Origin: Gemmatimonadales bacterium
GTDB taxonomy: Bacteria > Gemmatimonadota > Gemmatimonadetes > Gemmatimonadales > GWC2-71-9
Length of the DNA: 55,759 nucleotides
Assembly: GCA_025927545.1 (NCBI GenBank)
Contig: JAICLE010000010.1
Coordinates: forward strand, 1-55,759
Direction: 5' to 3'
The position numbers and the translations under genes are program-made. The notes beneath the pieces were generated by a model. It was given only the letters and a program-made list of their open reading frames with translations. It made no database searches and was not told the origin of the DNA. Positions 1-10,053 of this stretch are shown piece by piece. Within the stretch, counting starts at the first letter, position 1; every line of letters begins with the position of its first letter.

Positions 1-1
1 C

Positions 2-79
2 CGGGCTCACCAGGTTGTTCTGCAGCGTCGTAATCGTCAGATAGACCGCGGGCGGGTGGGCGGCTTGGCCGAGGCTGTT
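2..79 (-). pseudogene. Out-of-frame C-terminal remnant of the AI-2E-type permease
   Basis: Reading the minus strand in the frame two bases on from the upstream permease ORF gives 26 open codons containing NSLGQA and VYLTITTLQNNLVSP. This resembles the conserved segment late in AI-2E/PerM-family permeases, just before the final membrane helices. It is not in frame with the N-terminal part of the gene. About 45 residues that normally lie between the two parts (a membrane loop with an FxPYxG-like motif) are absent. It is therefore read as the other side of a frame-shifting internal deletion. The gene runs off the window edge, so the rest cannot be judged. A local assembly error is the main alternative. 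Confidence 0.6.
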
Positions 80-759
80 GGCAGGAGCCACATCGCGACT
101 CCCACCAGCAGCGCCTGCCCGGCATTGATGAGTGCGGTGGCCACCATGTAGCGGGAAACGGCGGCTTCCGTTTCGCTGGCGATCTCGAGGGCGGCGCGCT
201 TCTCCCCTCTGAGACGCAGGACCTTGAGCAATTTCCTGAGGAACGTGTCGCCCGAGGCGAGCAGCAGGAACGTCAGAAGCACCACTTCGACGGCCGTGGC
301 GAGCAGGCCCGTCGTCGTGCCGAACACCTTCGCAGCCACACCGAACTCGCCGGGCGCCGCGGGCTGGGCGACCGGGGGGGCGCCCTCCATCTTCTTGGCC
401 ACCGCGCTGATCTGGTCCATGGGTCGCCGCAGGGTCTCGAGCCGCCGGGTAGCCGCCGCGAGCGTCGAGGGTGCCTGCCCGATCCATCCCCGCACCGGAT
501 CCGCCAGCGCCAGGCCGGTCCCGAGGAGCGCGCCAACGAAGGCGACGAGGACGATCGTCGCTCCGACCGGCGGCGGAAGGCGAGCGCCCTCGAGCCACCG
601 CACCACCGGCCGCAGCAGCCCCGTAAAGAGAATCGAGAGCGCGAGTGGAATGAAGAAGTCGCGGGCGAGGTAGAGCGCACAGCCGCCGGCGATGGTGGCC
701 AGCACCAGGATGCCGGCCGAATGCGGGAGCGGAGATTCAGGGGGCGGCGCTGAAGTCAT
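37..759 (-). CDS. AI-2E family (PerM-like) permease, C-terminally disrupted
   Basis: This is an integral membrane protein of the AI-2E/PerM exporter family, here only 240 residues against about 340-370 for the family. The N-terminus has two helices (about residues 15-35 and 60-85), followed by a periplasmic stretch (about 90-145). A third helix (about 150-168) and the conserved cytoplasmic segment ending YMVATALINAGQALLVGVAMWLL come next. After that the frame turns into a basic tail and stops, while the expected downstream sequence appears in another frame at 2-79. It starts 30 bases after fabF stops, at the end of the fatty-acid operon. Family substrates are poorly defined, so no substrate is assigned. 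The product is probably non-functional if the sequence is correct. Confidence 0.75.
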   Translation of the reverse strand: MTSAPPPESPLPHSAGILVLATIAGGCALYLARDFFIPLALSILFTGLLRPVVRWLEGARLPPPVGATIVLVAFVGALLGTGLALADPVRGWIGQAPSTLAAATRRLETLRRPMDQISAVAKKMEGAPPVAQPAAPGEFGVAAKVFGTTTGLLATAVEVVLLTFLLLASGDTFLRKLLKVLRLRGEKRAALEIASETEAAVSRYMVATALINAGQALLVGVAMWLLPTASAKPPTRPRSI

Positions 760-789
760 GGGCGACTCCGCCAGGCCGCCGGCGCTTGG

Positions 790-2031
790 CTAGGTTCGCC
801 AGCTCCGTACGGCCAGCGTGACGTTGTGCCCGCCGAAGCCGAAGGAATTGGAGAGCGCCACATCCACCGCACGCTCGACCTTGTGGTTGGGCGCCGAATC
901 CAGATCGCACTCGGGATCGGCGGTGAACTGGTTGATCGTCGGCGGGATGACGCCGCAGCGGGAAGCGAGCAGCGACACGGCGAACTCGAGTGCGCCGGCA
1001 CCGCCCAGCAGGTGCCCGGTCATCGACTTGGTGGAACCGAAGATCAGCTTCCGCGCGTGCTCGCCGAACACAGCCTTCACCGCCTCGGTCTCCGCCACGT
1101 CACCCTGCTGCGTCGAGGTGCCGTGCGCGTTGATGTAGCCCACGTCGGCCGGCGAGACATTGCCGTCGGCCAGGCAGAGGCGCATGGCTCGCTGCGCCCC
1201 TTCGCCGTGCTCTGCCGGCGAGGTGATGTGATAGGCGTCGGAGCTGAGTCCGTAGCCCAGGACCTCGCCCAGGATCTCGGCGCCGCGCCGCTCGGCGTGC
1301 TCCAGACTTTCCAGCACGACGATCGCGCCGCCGTCGCCCAGGACGAAGCCGTCGCGGTCCCGGTCGAACGGCCGGCTCGCCGTCTCGGGCGAGTCGTTGC
1401 GGCTCGAGAGCGCCTTCATGTTCGAGAACGCGGCCACGGTGAGACCGGTGATGGCGGCCTCGGCGCCCCCCGTCACCATCGCGTCGGCCGTGCCGTTGCG
1501 GATCAGGTGGAACGAATCGCCGATGGCATGGGCCGAGGACGCACAGGCCGATACGGTGGCGTAGTTGGGCCCCTTCAGGCCATAGCGGATGGACACCAGG
1601 CCGGCGGCAATGTCCGGGATGAACATGGGCACGAAGAAGGGGGAGACCCGGTCGGGGCCCTTCAGCACGTACGCGGCGCAGTTCTCCTCGTACGTCTGCA
1701 TCCCGCCGATGCCGCTGCCGATGACGACGCCGGTGCGCTCAGGCTCCGGAAATCGCCCCTCCAGCCCGGCCTGGCTCACGGCCTGGTGGGCCGCGGCGAG
1801 CGCAAACTGGGCGAACAGATCGTAGCGCCGCGCTTCCTTCCGGTCCATGTACTGCAGGGCGTCGAAGCCCTTGACCTCGCAGGCAAACCGGACCGACAGC
1901 CTGGCGGGATCGAACTTGGTAATCGGGGCCGCGCCGGGAGTGCCGGCGAGCAGCGCGGCCCAGGTGGAAGCGACATCGGTCCCGACGGGTGTCACCAGCC
2001 CCAGGCCGGTGACGACGACACGGTGCGCCAA
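790..2031 (-). CDS. fabF: Beta-ketoacyl-ACP synthase II
   Basis: FabF condenses malonyl-ACP with acyl-ACP in each elongation round of type II fatty-acid synthesis in the cytoplasm. The 413-residue thiolase-fold protein has normal length. It carries the catalytic triad expected of FabF: Cys163 in SACASS, His303 in NAHGTST and His340 in SMTGH. The glycine-rich end NSFGFGGHN is also intact. The ATG start gives the family N-terminus MAHRVVVTGLGLVTPVG. It lies one base after the acpP stop, so the two are almost certainly co-transcribed and translationally coupled. Confidence 0.97.
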   Translation of the reverse strand: MAHRVVVTGLGLVTPVGTDVASTWAALLAGTPGAAPITKFDPARLSVRFACEVKGFDALQYMDRKEARRYDLFAQFALAAAHQAVSQAGLEGRFPEPERTGVVIGSGIGGMQTYEENCAAYVLKGPDRVSPFFVPMFIPDIAAGLVSIRYGLKGPNYATVSACASSAHAIGDSFHLIRNGTADAMVTGGAEAAITGLTVAAFSNMKALSSRNDSPETASRPFDRDRDGFVLGDGGAIVVLESLEHAERRGAEILGEVLGYGLSSDAYHITSPAEHGEGAQRAMRLCLADGNVSPADVGYINAHGTSTQQGDVAETEAVKAVFGEHARKLIFGSTKSMTGHLLGGAGALEFAVSLLASRCGVIPPTINQFTADPECDLDSAPNHKVERAVDVALSNSFGFGGHNVTLAVRSWRT

Positions 2032-2032
2032 G

Positions 2033-2272
2033 CTACTTCCCGATCTTCTCGTGGAGGTAGTTCATGGCATCGCCGACGGTGCGGAGCTTCTCCGCGTCCT
2101 CGTCCGGAATATCGATATCGAACTCCTTCTCGAACGCCATCACGAGCTCCACCGTGTCCAGGCTGTCGGCGCCGAGGTCCTCCATGAAGCTCGCTTCGCC
2201 GGTGAGCTTCTCGCGCTCGACGCCGAGCTCCTCGACGATGATATCCTTGACCTTCTCTTCGACGTTGCTCAT
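2033..2272 (-). CDS. acpP: Acyl carrier protein
   Basis: This 79-residue acidic protein carries growing acyl chains on a phosphopantetheine arm. The attachment site is Ser37 in the motif [10 protein letters not shown], and the surrounding acidic helix II ([19 protein letters not shown]) is typical. The start was placed at MSNVEEKV because it gives the standard ACP N-terminus; the longer open frame upstream is read-through inside fabG. It sits between fabG (32-base spacer) and fabF, the classic fab cluster order. Confidence 0.97.
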   Translation of the reverse strand: MSNVEEKVKDIIVEELGVEREKLTGEASFMEDLGADSLDTVELVMAFEKEFDIDIPDEDAEKLRTVGDAMNYLHEKIGK

Positions 2273-2304
2273 GTCGTCCTCGATTGGGGTTTCACTGACA
2301 GAGG

Positions 2305-3045
2305 TCAGATGACCATGCCACCATCGACCACCAGCACCTGCCCGGTTACGTAGCCGGCCAGATCGGAGGCCAGAAAGAGTACCGCACCGGCCACGTCGTC
2401 GGGCTGCCCCAGCCGCCCCAGGGCAATGTCCTGTAATAATGTAGCCCTCGCGTCGTCGGGCAAGGCGGCGGTCATGTCGGTGGCGATGAAGCCCGGCGCC
2501 ACACAGTTGGCCAGCACGCCCCGGCTGGCGTATTCCCGGGCGACCGACTTGGTGAACCCGATGAGCCCGGCCTTGCTCGCGGCGTAGTTGGCCTGCCCCT
2601 TGTTGCCGGTCAGCCCGACGACGCTGGTGATGTTCACGATGCGGCCGGCGCGCCGCTTCATCATTCCCTTGATCACCGCGCGGGTGGTGTGGAAGGCGCC
2701 CTTGAGATTGGCGTCGAGCACGGCGTCCCAGTCCGCGTCGGTCAGCCGGAGCAGGATGTTGTCCCGGGTGAGCCCCGCGTTGTTGACGAGGATGTCGATG
2801 GGCCCGAGCGCCTGCTCGGCCGCGGCCACGGCGGCCTGGACCTCGTCGGCCGATGTGACATCGCAACCGACGCCCGCCGCCCCCTCCCCCAGCTCGGCAG
2901 CCACGGCGCGGGCACGCTCGAGCGCACGGCCGACGACCGCCACCCGCGCCCCCGCCGCATGGAGCGCCCGCGCGATGGCCAGCCCGATCCCGCGGGTGCT
3001 GCCCGTGACAAAGGCGGTCCTGCCGGCGAGGGAGATGGTGGTCAC
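2305..3045 (-). CDS. fabG: 3-oxoacyl-ACP reductase
   Basis: An NADPH-dependent short-chain dehydrogenase of 246 residues that reduces beta-ketoacyl-ACP in fatty-acid elongation. The cofactor motif TGSTRGIG lies at residues 14-21, NNAG at 88-91, and the catalytic Ser141, Tyr154 and Lys158 are present in [18 protein letters not shown]. The C-terminus [13 protein letters not shown] is the usual one. It overlaps fabD by four bases (ATGA), which indicates coupled translation within the operon. Confidence 0.96.
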   Translation of the reverse strand: MTTISLAGRTAFVTGSTRGIGLAIARALHAAGARVAVVGRALERARAVAAELGEGAAGVGCDVTSADEVQAAVAAAEQALGPIDILVNNAGLTRDNILLRLTDADWDAVLDANLKGAFHTTRAVIKGMMKRRAGRIVNITSVVGLTGNKGQANYAASKAGLIGFTKSVAREYASRGVLANCVAPGFIATDMTAALPDDARATLLQDIALGRLGQPDDVAGAVLFLASDLAGYVTGQVLVVDGGMVI

Positions 3046-3971
3046 GCGAGGAACGCCTCCACCTCGTCCGCCGTCCCCAGCGTCAGCGCCGCCGCGCCGG
3101 GGACGCTCCGCTTGAGAAGCCCCGTCAGCACGTTCCCCGGCCCGATCTCGAGGAAGGTGGCGCCCGGCGCCAGCTCGGCCGCCGCGCGCATGCAGCCGAC
3201 CCAGCGGACCGGCGCCGTGAGCTGGTCGAGCAGCAGCCGCTTGGCGTCGAGGCCGGTGCGCACCGGCTGCGCGCTCGCATTGGCCACCACGGGGAACGCC
3301 GGGTCGTCGAAGTCCACATCGGTCAGCGCGTCGTGCAGGCCGTCCACGGCCGGCGCCATGAGGGGCGAATGGAACGCCCCGCTCACCTTGAGCGGCACGA
3401 CCCGCCGGGCGCCGCGCGCGCGGCAGCCCTCGCCGGCGCGCGCGACGGCGGCCGGATCGCCGGAGATAACGGTCGGGTCGGGGGCGGTGGGGTTGGCGGC
3501 CACCGCCACGCCGTCGCTCGCGGAGGCCTCGTTGCAGGCCGCATCGACCAGTTCGGTGGCCAGCCCGAGCACCGCGGCCATGGCTCCGGGACGCTGCTGG
3601 CCGGCGGCGTACATCAGCTCACCCCGCTGGCGAACCAGGCGTGCGGCCGCGGTGGGGCCGAGCGAGCCGGCGGCCACGTGCGCGCTGTATTCGCCCAGGC
3701 TGTGGCCGGCCGCGGCCCGTACGCCGCTCGCGACCCGGTCTTTCACCACGGCCCAGACGGCCGCGGAGTGGGCGAGGATGGCGGGCTGGGTGTTGTGCGT
3801 CAGGGTAAGCTCGGTTTCCGGACCTTCCCACATGATGCGCGAGAGGGCGACGCCGAGCGCGTCGTCGATGGCCTCGAAGGTCTGGCGAGCGGCCGGGTAG
3901 CGCTCGGCCAGGTCGCGGCCCATGCCCACGCGCTGGGCACCCTGCCCGGGGCACATGAGCACGCTCACCAT
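3042..3971 (-). CDS. fabD: Malonyl-CoA:ACP transacylase
   Basis: FabD moves the malonyl group from CoA to ACP, supplying the extender unit for FabF and FabH. The protein has 309 residues. The nucleophile is Ser91 in GHSLGEYSA, and the catalytic histidine is His201 in GAFHSPLM. The N-terminal CPGQGAQ and C-terminal [14 protein letters not shown] motifs are conserved. The start at [10 protein letters not shown] matches family members and overlaps the end of fabH by seven bases. Confidence 0.96.
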   Translation of the reverse strand: MVSVLMCPGQGAQRVGMGRDLAERYPAARQTFEAIDDALGVALSRIMWEGPETELTLTHNTQPAILAHSAAVWAVVKDRVASGVRAAAGHSLGEYSAHVAAGSLGPTAAARLVRQRGELMYAAGQQRPGAMAAVLGLATELVDAACNEASASDGVAVAANPTAPDPTVISGDPAAVARAGEGCRARGARRVVPLKVSGAFHSPLMAPAVDGLHDALTDVDFDDPAFPVVANASAQPVRTGLDAKRLLLDQLTAPVRWVGCMRAAAELAPGATFLEIGPGNVLTGLLKRSVPGAAALTLGTADEVEAFLA

Positions 3972-4957
3972 CGGATGACCGTGCTGCCCCAGGTAAAGCC
4001 CGCCCCAAACGCCACGAGCAGCACCACTGAACCCGGACCCACGCGCCCCTCGGCGAGCGCCTCCTCGAGCGCCAGCGGGATCGAGGCGGAGGACGTGTTG
4101 CCGTAACGATCGACGTTGACCATCACCTTGGACATCGGGATGCCGGCGTGCTTGGCGGTGGCCTCGATGATCCGCAGGTTTGCCTGGTGCGGGACGAGCA
4201 GGTCCACCTGGCCAGCGGTGATCCCCGCCCGGCGGAGGGCCTGGTCGCACGCCTCCGCCATGGCGAGCACGGCGGCCTTGAACACCTCCCGCCCGGCCAT
4301 CTTCATGTAGTGCGACCGCTCGCAGACCACCTTCTCGCTGATCGGGTCGGCGGAGCCGCCGCCGGGACGATAGAGCAGCGGCGCGAGGCGCCCGTCCGAC
4401 TTGATATAGGTGGAAAGGATGCCGCGGCCCGGCACTGTCGAGGGGCGGACCACCGATGCCCCCGCGCCATCGCCGAAGAGGATGGCGGTGGAGCGGTCCT
4501 CGAAGTCGGTAATCGTCGAGAGCTTCTCTGCCCCGACCACGAGCACGGTTCGGCTCTGTCCGGAGGCGATGAGCCCCTCCGCTACGGTGAGTGCGTAGAT
4601 ATAGCCGGGGCACGCGGCGCCGATGTCGAACGCCGCGGCGTTCTCGGCGCCGAGCAAGGCCTGCAGATCACACGCCGTCGAGGGGAGGAGCCGGTCGGGG
4701 CTCGCGGTGGCGAGGACGATCGCGTCGAGGTCGGCGGCGGAGGCGCCGGCGGCAGCCAGCGCGCGCGTGGCCGCGTCGTGGCTCAACATGGCGACCGATT
4801 GCTCGGCTGTCGCGATGTGCCGCTCGCGGATACCGGTGCGCTCGACGATCCATTCGTCCGACGTGTCGAGCACCCGGCTCAGGTCGGCGTTGGTGAGGAT
4901 ACCGGATGGGACGGCGACGCCAACGCTGGCCACCTCCGCGAACGGCCGCTCCATCAT
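3965..4957 (-). CDS. fabH: Beta-ketoacyl-ACP synthase III
   Basis: FabH starts fatty-acid chains by condensing an acyl-CoA with malonyl-ACP. The 330-residue protein has the full KAS III triad: Cys116 in IGAACPGYIYAL, His257 in VPHQAN and Asn287 in GNTSSAS. The start at tandem Met codons (MMERPF) was chosen because its ATG overlaps the plsX stop as ATGA, the coupling pattern used across this operon. Primer preference (straight or branched) cannot be read from the sequence. Confidence 0.96.
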   Translation of the reverse strand: MMERPFAEVASVGVAVPSGILTNADLSRVLDTSDEWIVERTGIRERHIATAEQSVAMLSHDAATRALAAAGASAADLDAIVLATASPDRLLPSTACDLQALLGAENAAAFDIGAACPGYIYALTVAEGLIASGQSRTVLVVGAEKLSTITDFEDRSTAILFGDGAGASVVRPSTVPGRGILSTYIKSDGRLAPLLYRPGGGSADPISEKVVCERSHYMKMAGREVFKAAVLAMAEACDQALRRAGITAGQVDLLVPHQANLRIIEATAKHAGIPMSKVMVNVDRYGNTSSASIPLALEEALAEGRVGPGSVVLLVAFGAGFTWGSTVIRW

Positions 4958-5967
4958 GACCGGGCTGCGGGCTCGCGCTGGGCGAACTCTGCTGCGATGT
5001 GGGCGTTGAGGCCGGCGTTGACCGCCTGGAGCGCCACCCGGATGCCGTTCTTGATGGCGTTGGGGCTGGAGGAGCCGTGGCAGATGATCGATACCCCGCG
5101 CACGCCGAGCAGCGGCGCCCCGCCGTAGCTGGAGTAGTCGAGCAGGCCCACCAGCTCGCGGAGGGCGGGACGCTCGAGCACGTCGGGTGCCCGTGCCGAG
5201 AGCATCGCGACGAAGAGACGGCCGGCCGATTCGTAGAACTTGAGGACGATGTTCCCCACGAATCCGTCGCAGACCACGACGTCCACGTGGGTGCGGCGCT
5301 GCGGGCCGGGGAGGATGTCGCGCCCCTCGACGTTGCCGGTGTAGCTGAGCCGAGGGGACTGCTTGAGGAGGTGATGTGCCTCGCGCACGACAGCGGTCCC
5401 CTTCTCCTCCTCCTCGCCGACGTTGAGCAGACCCACGACCGGGTTGGCGCGGCCGAGGATGTCGCGCATGTAGACGGTGCCGAGATAGGCGAATCCGACG
5501 AGCTCCCGGGCGGAGCAATCGAGGTTGGCGCCGCCGTCGAGGACGAGCACCGGGTCGGTGCCGGTCGGGAAGAGCGTGGCCACGGTGGCGCGCTCCACGC
5601 CGTTGTGCAGGCCGAAGATGACGGTGGAGGCGGCGAGGACCGCGCCGGTGTTGCCGGCGGAGAGGAAGGCGTCGGAGCGGCCCTGCTTCTGGAGGGTCAG
5701 ACCGACGACGATGCTCGAGCGAGGCTTCCGCCGGACGGCCGCCAGCGGCTTTTCCCCCATGCCGATAACGTCAGCCGCCTCGTGGATCTCGAGGCGGCTC
5801 CGATCGGCGTCCGGGTGCTTGGCGAGCTCGGCTTCGATGATCTCGGAGCGGCCGACGAGCTGAACGACGAACTCATCCGGGAGGCCGGCGAGGGCCTGGA
5901 GCACTCCGGCGATCTCGGCCTCGGGCGCGCGGTCGCCTCCCATCGCGTCTACGGCGACGCGAATCAC
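4954..5967 (-). CDS. plsX: Phosphate acyltransferase PlsX
   Basis: PlsX converts acyl-ACP to acyl-phosphate, linking fatty-acid synthesis to phospholipid synthesis through PlsY. A GTG start gives the conserved N-terminus VIRVAVDAMGGDRAPE and a 337-residue protein of usual length. The longer open frame upstream is only read-through of rpmF. Other family features are SAGNTGAVLAAS, VLDGGANLDCSARELVGFAYLG and CDGFVGNIVLKFYE. The gap to rpmF is two bases, and it overlaps fabH by four. Confidence 0.95.
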   Translation of the reverse strand: MIRVAVDAMGGDRAPEAEIAGVLQALAGLPDEFVVQLVGRSEIIEAELAKHPDADRSRLEIHEAADVIGMGEKPLAAVRRKPRSSIVVGLTLQKQGRSDAFLSAGNTGAVLAASTVIFGLHNGVERATVATLFPTGTDPVLVLDGGANLDCSARELVGFAYLGTVYMRDILGRANPVVGLLNVGEEEEKGTAVVREAHHLLKQSPRLSYTGNVEGRDILPGPQRRTHVDVVVCDGFVGNIVLKFYESAGRLFVAMLSARAPDVLERPALRELVGLLDYSSYGGAPLLGVRGVSIICHGSSSPNAIKNGIRVALQAVNAGLNAHIAAEFAQREPAARS

Positions 5968-5969
5968 GC

Positions 5970-6152
5970 TCAGACGTCCTCGACCTCGACCTGCTTCTTG
6001 CCGCGGTAGTAGCCGCAGGAATCGCACACGCGGTGGGAAAGCTTGGGCGAGCCGCAACGCGGGCAGGCCTGGGTGGCTACCCCCGCGCCCGTGTGGTGCC
6101 CGCGCCTGAGCCGCTTCCGGGACTTCGAGGTCCGACGCTTCGGAACCGCCAT
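5970..6152 (-). CDS. rpmF: 50S ribosomal protein L32
   Basis: A 60-residue basic ribosomal protein. The start at [14 protein letters not shown] is the family N-terminus. A zinc-ribbon with four cysteines (CPRCG and CDSCG) identifies the zinc-binding form of L32. It lies between yceD (seven-base gap) and plsX, the widely conserved yceD-rpmF-plsX order that ties ribosome and lipid synthesis together. Confidence 0.96.
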   Translation of the reverse strand: MAVPKRRTSKSRKRLRRGHHTGAGVATQACPRCGSPKLSHRVCDSCGYYRGKKQVEVEDV

Positions 6153-6159
6153 GGTGTCC

Positions 6160-6636
6160 TCAAACAGGTTCGGCAGGGGTGTGGCACCCACACGGCCCCG
6201 CGTTCAGGTCCGCCCCGCAGCGGGGGCAGAGTCCGGCACAGTCGTCCCGGCAGAGTAACAGATCGGCCTGCGCGGCCAGGGCCAGCTCTTCCCGCACCAC
6301 GTCGGTCACGTCCACGCTGGTGGCGCGGTCAGGGAGCGGATAGAACGCCGGATCGTCGGCCAGCTCGGGATTGGCGGAGAAGACCGCCGCATCCACGTCA
6401 ATGTCCAGCTCATCGCGGACATCGGTCAGGCATCGGCGGCACTCACCGGTGACGACGCCGTGGACGTGCCCGCGCCACAGGTACTCGCCGTCTCCTGTAG
6501 CCTGGAGCTGCCCCTCGACCGTCACCGGCGCGGCCAGCGTGAGCCCCAGCCCCTCGAATGCGGGGTCCTCCGGGTCGAGCTGCCCGTCCGTGCGGACGGG
6601 CCCCCGCTGGAGGTCCCGAATATCCACTCGCAGCAT
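6160..6636 (-). CDS. yceD: YceD/DUF177 family protein
   Basis: This 158-residue cytoplasmic protein belongs to the YceD family, which is encoded next to rpmF and has been linked to 23S rRNA accumulation. The family core GECRRCL lies near residues 66-72. The C-terminus adds [21 protein letters not shown], a cysteine cluster seen in members thought to bind zinc. The ATG has no clear Shine-Dalgarno sequence, and a good promoter ends only eight bases upstream (see promoter entry), so the message is probably leaderless. It is the first gene of the fatty-acid operon. Confidence 0.9.
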   Translation of the reverse strand: MLRVDIRDLQRGPVRTDGQLDPEDPAFEGLGLTLAAPVTVEGQLQATGDGEYLWRGHVHGVVTGECRRCLTDVRDELDIDVDAAVFSANPELADDPAFYPLPDRATSVDVTDVVREELALAAQADLLLCRDDCAGLCPRCGADLNAGPCGCHTPAEPV

Positions 6637-6644
6637 AGCCGCTT

Positions 6645-6673
6645 AGAATAGTCGGGACAACGACTTGGGTCAA
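6645..6673 (-). promoter_or_regulatory. Sigma-70-type promoter of the yceD-rpmF-plsX-fab operon
   Basis: On the minus strand a -35 box TTGACC (6673-6668, five of six to consensus) is followed by exactly 17 bases and a -10 box TATTCT (6650-6645, four of six). The spacer and hexamers are conspicuous in a GC-rich genome. Only eight bases separate the -10 box from the yceD ATG at 6636. A normal start point would therefore fall at or within a base or two of the start codon, predicting a leaderless mRNA. This is seen directly except for the start point, which is inferred. Confidence 0.65.
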
Positions 6674-6694
6674 GGACGGGGAGCACCCGTCAGC

Positions 6695-6708
6695 TCACCG
6701 CTTACCGC
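6695..6708 (-). repeat. Two-unit heptad repeat overlapping the ndk stop codon
   Basis: On the ndk coding strand there are two consecutive 7-base units, GCGGTAA then GCGGTGA. The TAA of the first unit is the ndk stop codon. The same unit type recurs at 34.1, 34.2 and 55.1 kb, each time overlapping a stop codon. Confidence 0.7.
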
Positions 6709-7130
6709 ATTCCCGCCAGCTCGCCCTCGGGGAAAAAGAACGCCACCTCGCGTGCTGCGTTCTCGTCGCTGTCGGAGGCGTGGATGGCGTTTCTCCCCTT
6801 CGACTCGGCGTAGAGCTTTCGGACGGTGCCTGGCGCAGCCTCGGCGGGGTCGGTCGCGCCGATGACGGTGCGGAGTGTGGCCACGGCATCCTCCCCCTCC
6901 AGGGCCATGGGGAGACAGGGACCGCTGGTCATGAAGGCCACGAGCTCCGGGTAAAAGGGGCGGCCGCGGTGGACGGCGTAGAAGGCACCCGCCTGCGCAT
7001 CGGTAAGGCGGACCAGACGCGCGGCCCGAAGGGTGAACCCCGCCTCCTCGAGATGCGCCAGGATCTTCCCCGTCTTGCCGGTGGCGATGGCGTCCGGCTT
7101 CACGATGCCCAAGGTCAGCGAAACGGCCAC
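6702..7130 (-). CDS. ndk: Nucleoside diphosphate kinase
   Basis: Ndk balances nucleoside triphosphates by passing a phosphate from ATP through a phosphohistidine. The 142-residue protein has the normal length. It has KPDAI near residue 11 and the active-site His117 in [12 protein letters not shown], where the usual glycine after His is alanine. It follows the PTS/CBS gene in the sucCD operon. Ndk and succinyl-CoA synthetase are a known functional pair in exchanging GTP and ATP. The stop codon is part of a GCGGTAA heptad. Confidence 0.96.
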   Translation of the reverse strand: MAVSLTLGIVKPDAIATGKTGKILAHLEEAGFTLRAARLVRLTDAQAGAFYAVHRGRPFYPELVAFMTSGPCLPMALEGEDAVATLRTVIGATDPAEAAPGTVRKLYAESKGRNAIHASDSDENAAREVAFFFPEGELAGMR

Positions 7131-7157
7131 GGTGCACTCCTTGAGAATACTGCTGGG

Positions 7158-8048
7158 TTAGCGGCCGGCGAGCAGCCGGCGCACGAGATCGGCGCGAGTG
7201 ACGAACCCGCGGAGCACGCCTTCCCTCACCACGGGCACCCGCTCGACGTCGCGGGCGGCAAGAAGCTGGGCGGCATCGGCCAGCGTCTGATCCTCGGAGA
7301 TGCAGAGAACGCTGCGCGCCATGGCGTCGCGAACCAGCGACTGGCGCGGCTCGGCCGCCGCGCCGGCGGCGGTGACCCGTTGCACGTAGCCGGGCACGAG
7401 GTGCCGGAGCAGCTCGCGATTCGAGAGCAGGCCGACGACCTCGCCCGCATCGCTCACCACCGGCAGCGCGTCCACTCCGTGGCGCTGCAGCAGGGCCGCG
7501 GCGGACTCGAGGGTTTCCTCCGGCCGGAGCGCCACCGCCTGGACGCGCATGATATCGCGGACGAGGAGCTGGCCCTGGAGCGCCACATCGCGGAGCGCGG
7601 GCAGCCCCAGGACCTCCGCCGGCGAGCGGGCGGCGAGCAACCCCGCCGCCACCTCGGGCCGCGCGAGCGCCCGGGCGAAGGCCGCGACCGTCTGCAGATA
7701 CGCGGCGTTATCGCCCGGCGGCGCCACGATCAGCAGGATGAGCCGCGGGCCTGGCGCGTCCCGGGCGCCGGCGTCGCCGGCCCGCGTGATCGGCGCCGCC
7801 GCGATGCCCAGGGCCGAGACCAGCGCCGGCACGGCGTCGGTCCGGAAGTGCGGCAGCCACGCGTGCGGGCCGAGGGTCATCGTATCCTCGGGCCAGCTCC
7901 CCCGAATCGCGTCGCGCAGCCGGGCCGGATCGGCCACGCGTCCGTCGGCTTCGCAGGCGTCCACCAGGATGCGGATTCCTTCCTCCAGCGTGCCCGCGGC
8001 GAGGGGCACCACGACCCGGCGGCGGCTCAGGAGGTCGGTGAGTCTCAC
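7158..8048 (-). CDS. PTS EIIA-like domain protein with tandem CBS domains
   Basis: A 296-residue cytoplasmic protein. Residues 1 to about 145 look like a fructose/nitrogen-type PTS IIA domain, with a histidine pair in [15 protein letters not shown] where the phosphohistidine normally sits. About 170-230 and 240-294 are two CBS domains ([17 protein letters not shown] and [18 protein letters not shown]), which usually bind adenine nucleotides. It overlaps sucD by four bases and precedes ndk, so a role in sensing energy or phosphorylation state is plausible but inferred. No PTS EI, HPr or sugar permease is in the window. Confidence 0.8.
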   Translation of the reverse strand: MRLTDLLSRRRVVVPLAAGTLEEGIRILVDACEADGRVADPARLRDAIRGSWPEDTMTLGPHAWLPHFRTDAVPALVSALGIAAAPITRAGDAGARDAPGPRLILLIVAPPGDNAAYLQTVAAFARALARPEVAAGLLAARSPAEVLGLPALRDVALQGQLLVRDIMRVQAVALRPEETLESAAALLQRHGVDALPVVSDAGEVVGLLSNRELLRHLVPGYVQRVTAAGAAAEPRQSLVRDAMARSVLCISEDQTLADAAQLLAARDVERVPVVREGVLRGFVTRADLVRRLLAGR

Positions 8049-8913
8049 ATCCTCGACCGAAGCAGGTCCACGACGTCGGCCGGCCGGCGCATGATCCCGA
8101 TGCCCGCCGCCTCGAACGCCGCGAGCTTCTCTTCCGCGGTGCCCGATGAGCCGGAGATGATGGCCCCCGCGTGGCCCATGCGGCGGCCCTTCGGCGCCGT
8201 CTGACCGGCGATGAATCCGACCACCGGCTTGGTGACGTGTTCCCTGACGAACACGGCGGCGTTCTGCTCGTCGGTGCCGCCGATCTCGCCGATCATGACG
8301 ATCGCGTCCGTTCCGGGATCGTTCTGGAAGGCGCGGAGGCAGTCGATGAAGTTGGTGCCGATGATCGGGTCACCGCCGATGCCGACGCAGGTGCTCTGGC
8401 CGATGCCGGCACGCGTGAGATGGTTGACGACCTCGTAGGTGAGCGTCCCGCTCCGGGAGACCATGCCCACCCGGCCCGGGCTGCAGATGTTGCCGGGGAT
8501 GATCCCGACCTTGGCCCGGGCCTCGGGCGCGATCAGCCCGGGACAGTTGGGACCGATCAGGCGGACGCCACGGCCCCGGACAAAGGGCATGGTCCGGCTC
8601 ATGTGCATGACCGGGATGCCCTCGGTGATGCACACGACGAGCGGCAGGCCGGCGTCGGCCGCCTCGACGACGGCGGCGGCCGCGGCCATCGGCGGCACGT
8701 AAATGACCGACACGTTGGCCCCGGTGGCCCGCACCGCCTCATCCACCGTGTTGAAGACCGGGACCCTGCTCTCGAACGTCTGGCCGCCCTTGCCGGGCGT
8801 CACGCCCGCCACGATCGCGGTGCCGTACTCGAGCATCTGACGCGAGTGGAACGAGCCTTCGCGGCCCGTGATGCCCTGGACCAGCAGCCTGGTGTCCCGG
8901 TCCACGAAGATGC

Positions 8914-8917
<4 letters not shown>
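8045..8917 (-). CDS. sucD: Succinyl-CoA synthetase alpha subunit
   Basis: This is the CoA-binding, phosphohistidine-carrying subunit of the TCA-cycle enzyme that makes ATP or GTP from succinyl-CoA. The 290-residue length is standard. The N-terminal CoA motif is [12 protein letters not shown], and the active His249 lies in [13 protein letters not shown]. It overlaps sucC by four bases (ATGA), and its end overlaps the CBS gene by four. Confidence 0.97.
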
Positions 8918-10049
<1,132 letters not shown>

Positions 10050-10053
<4 letters not shown>

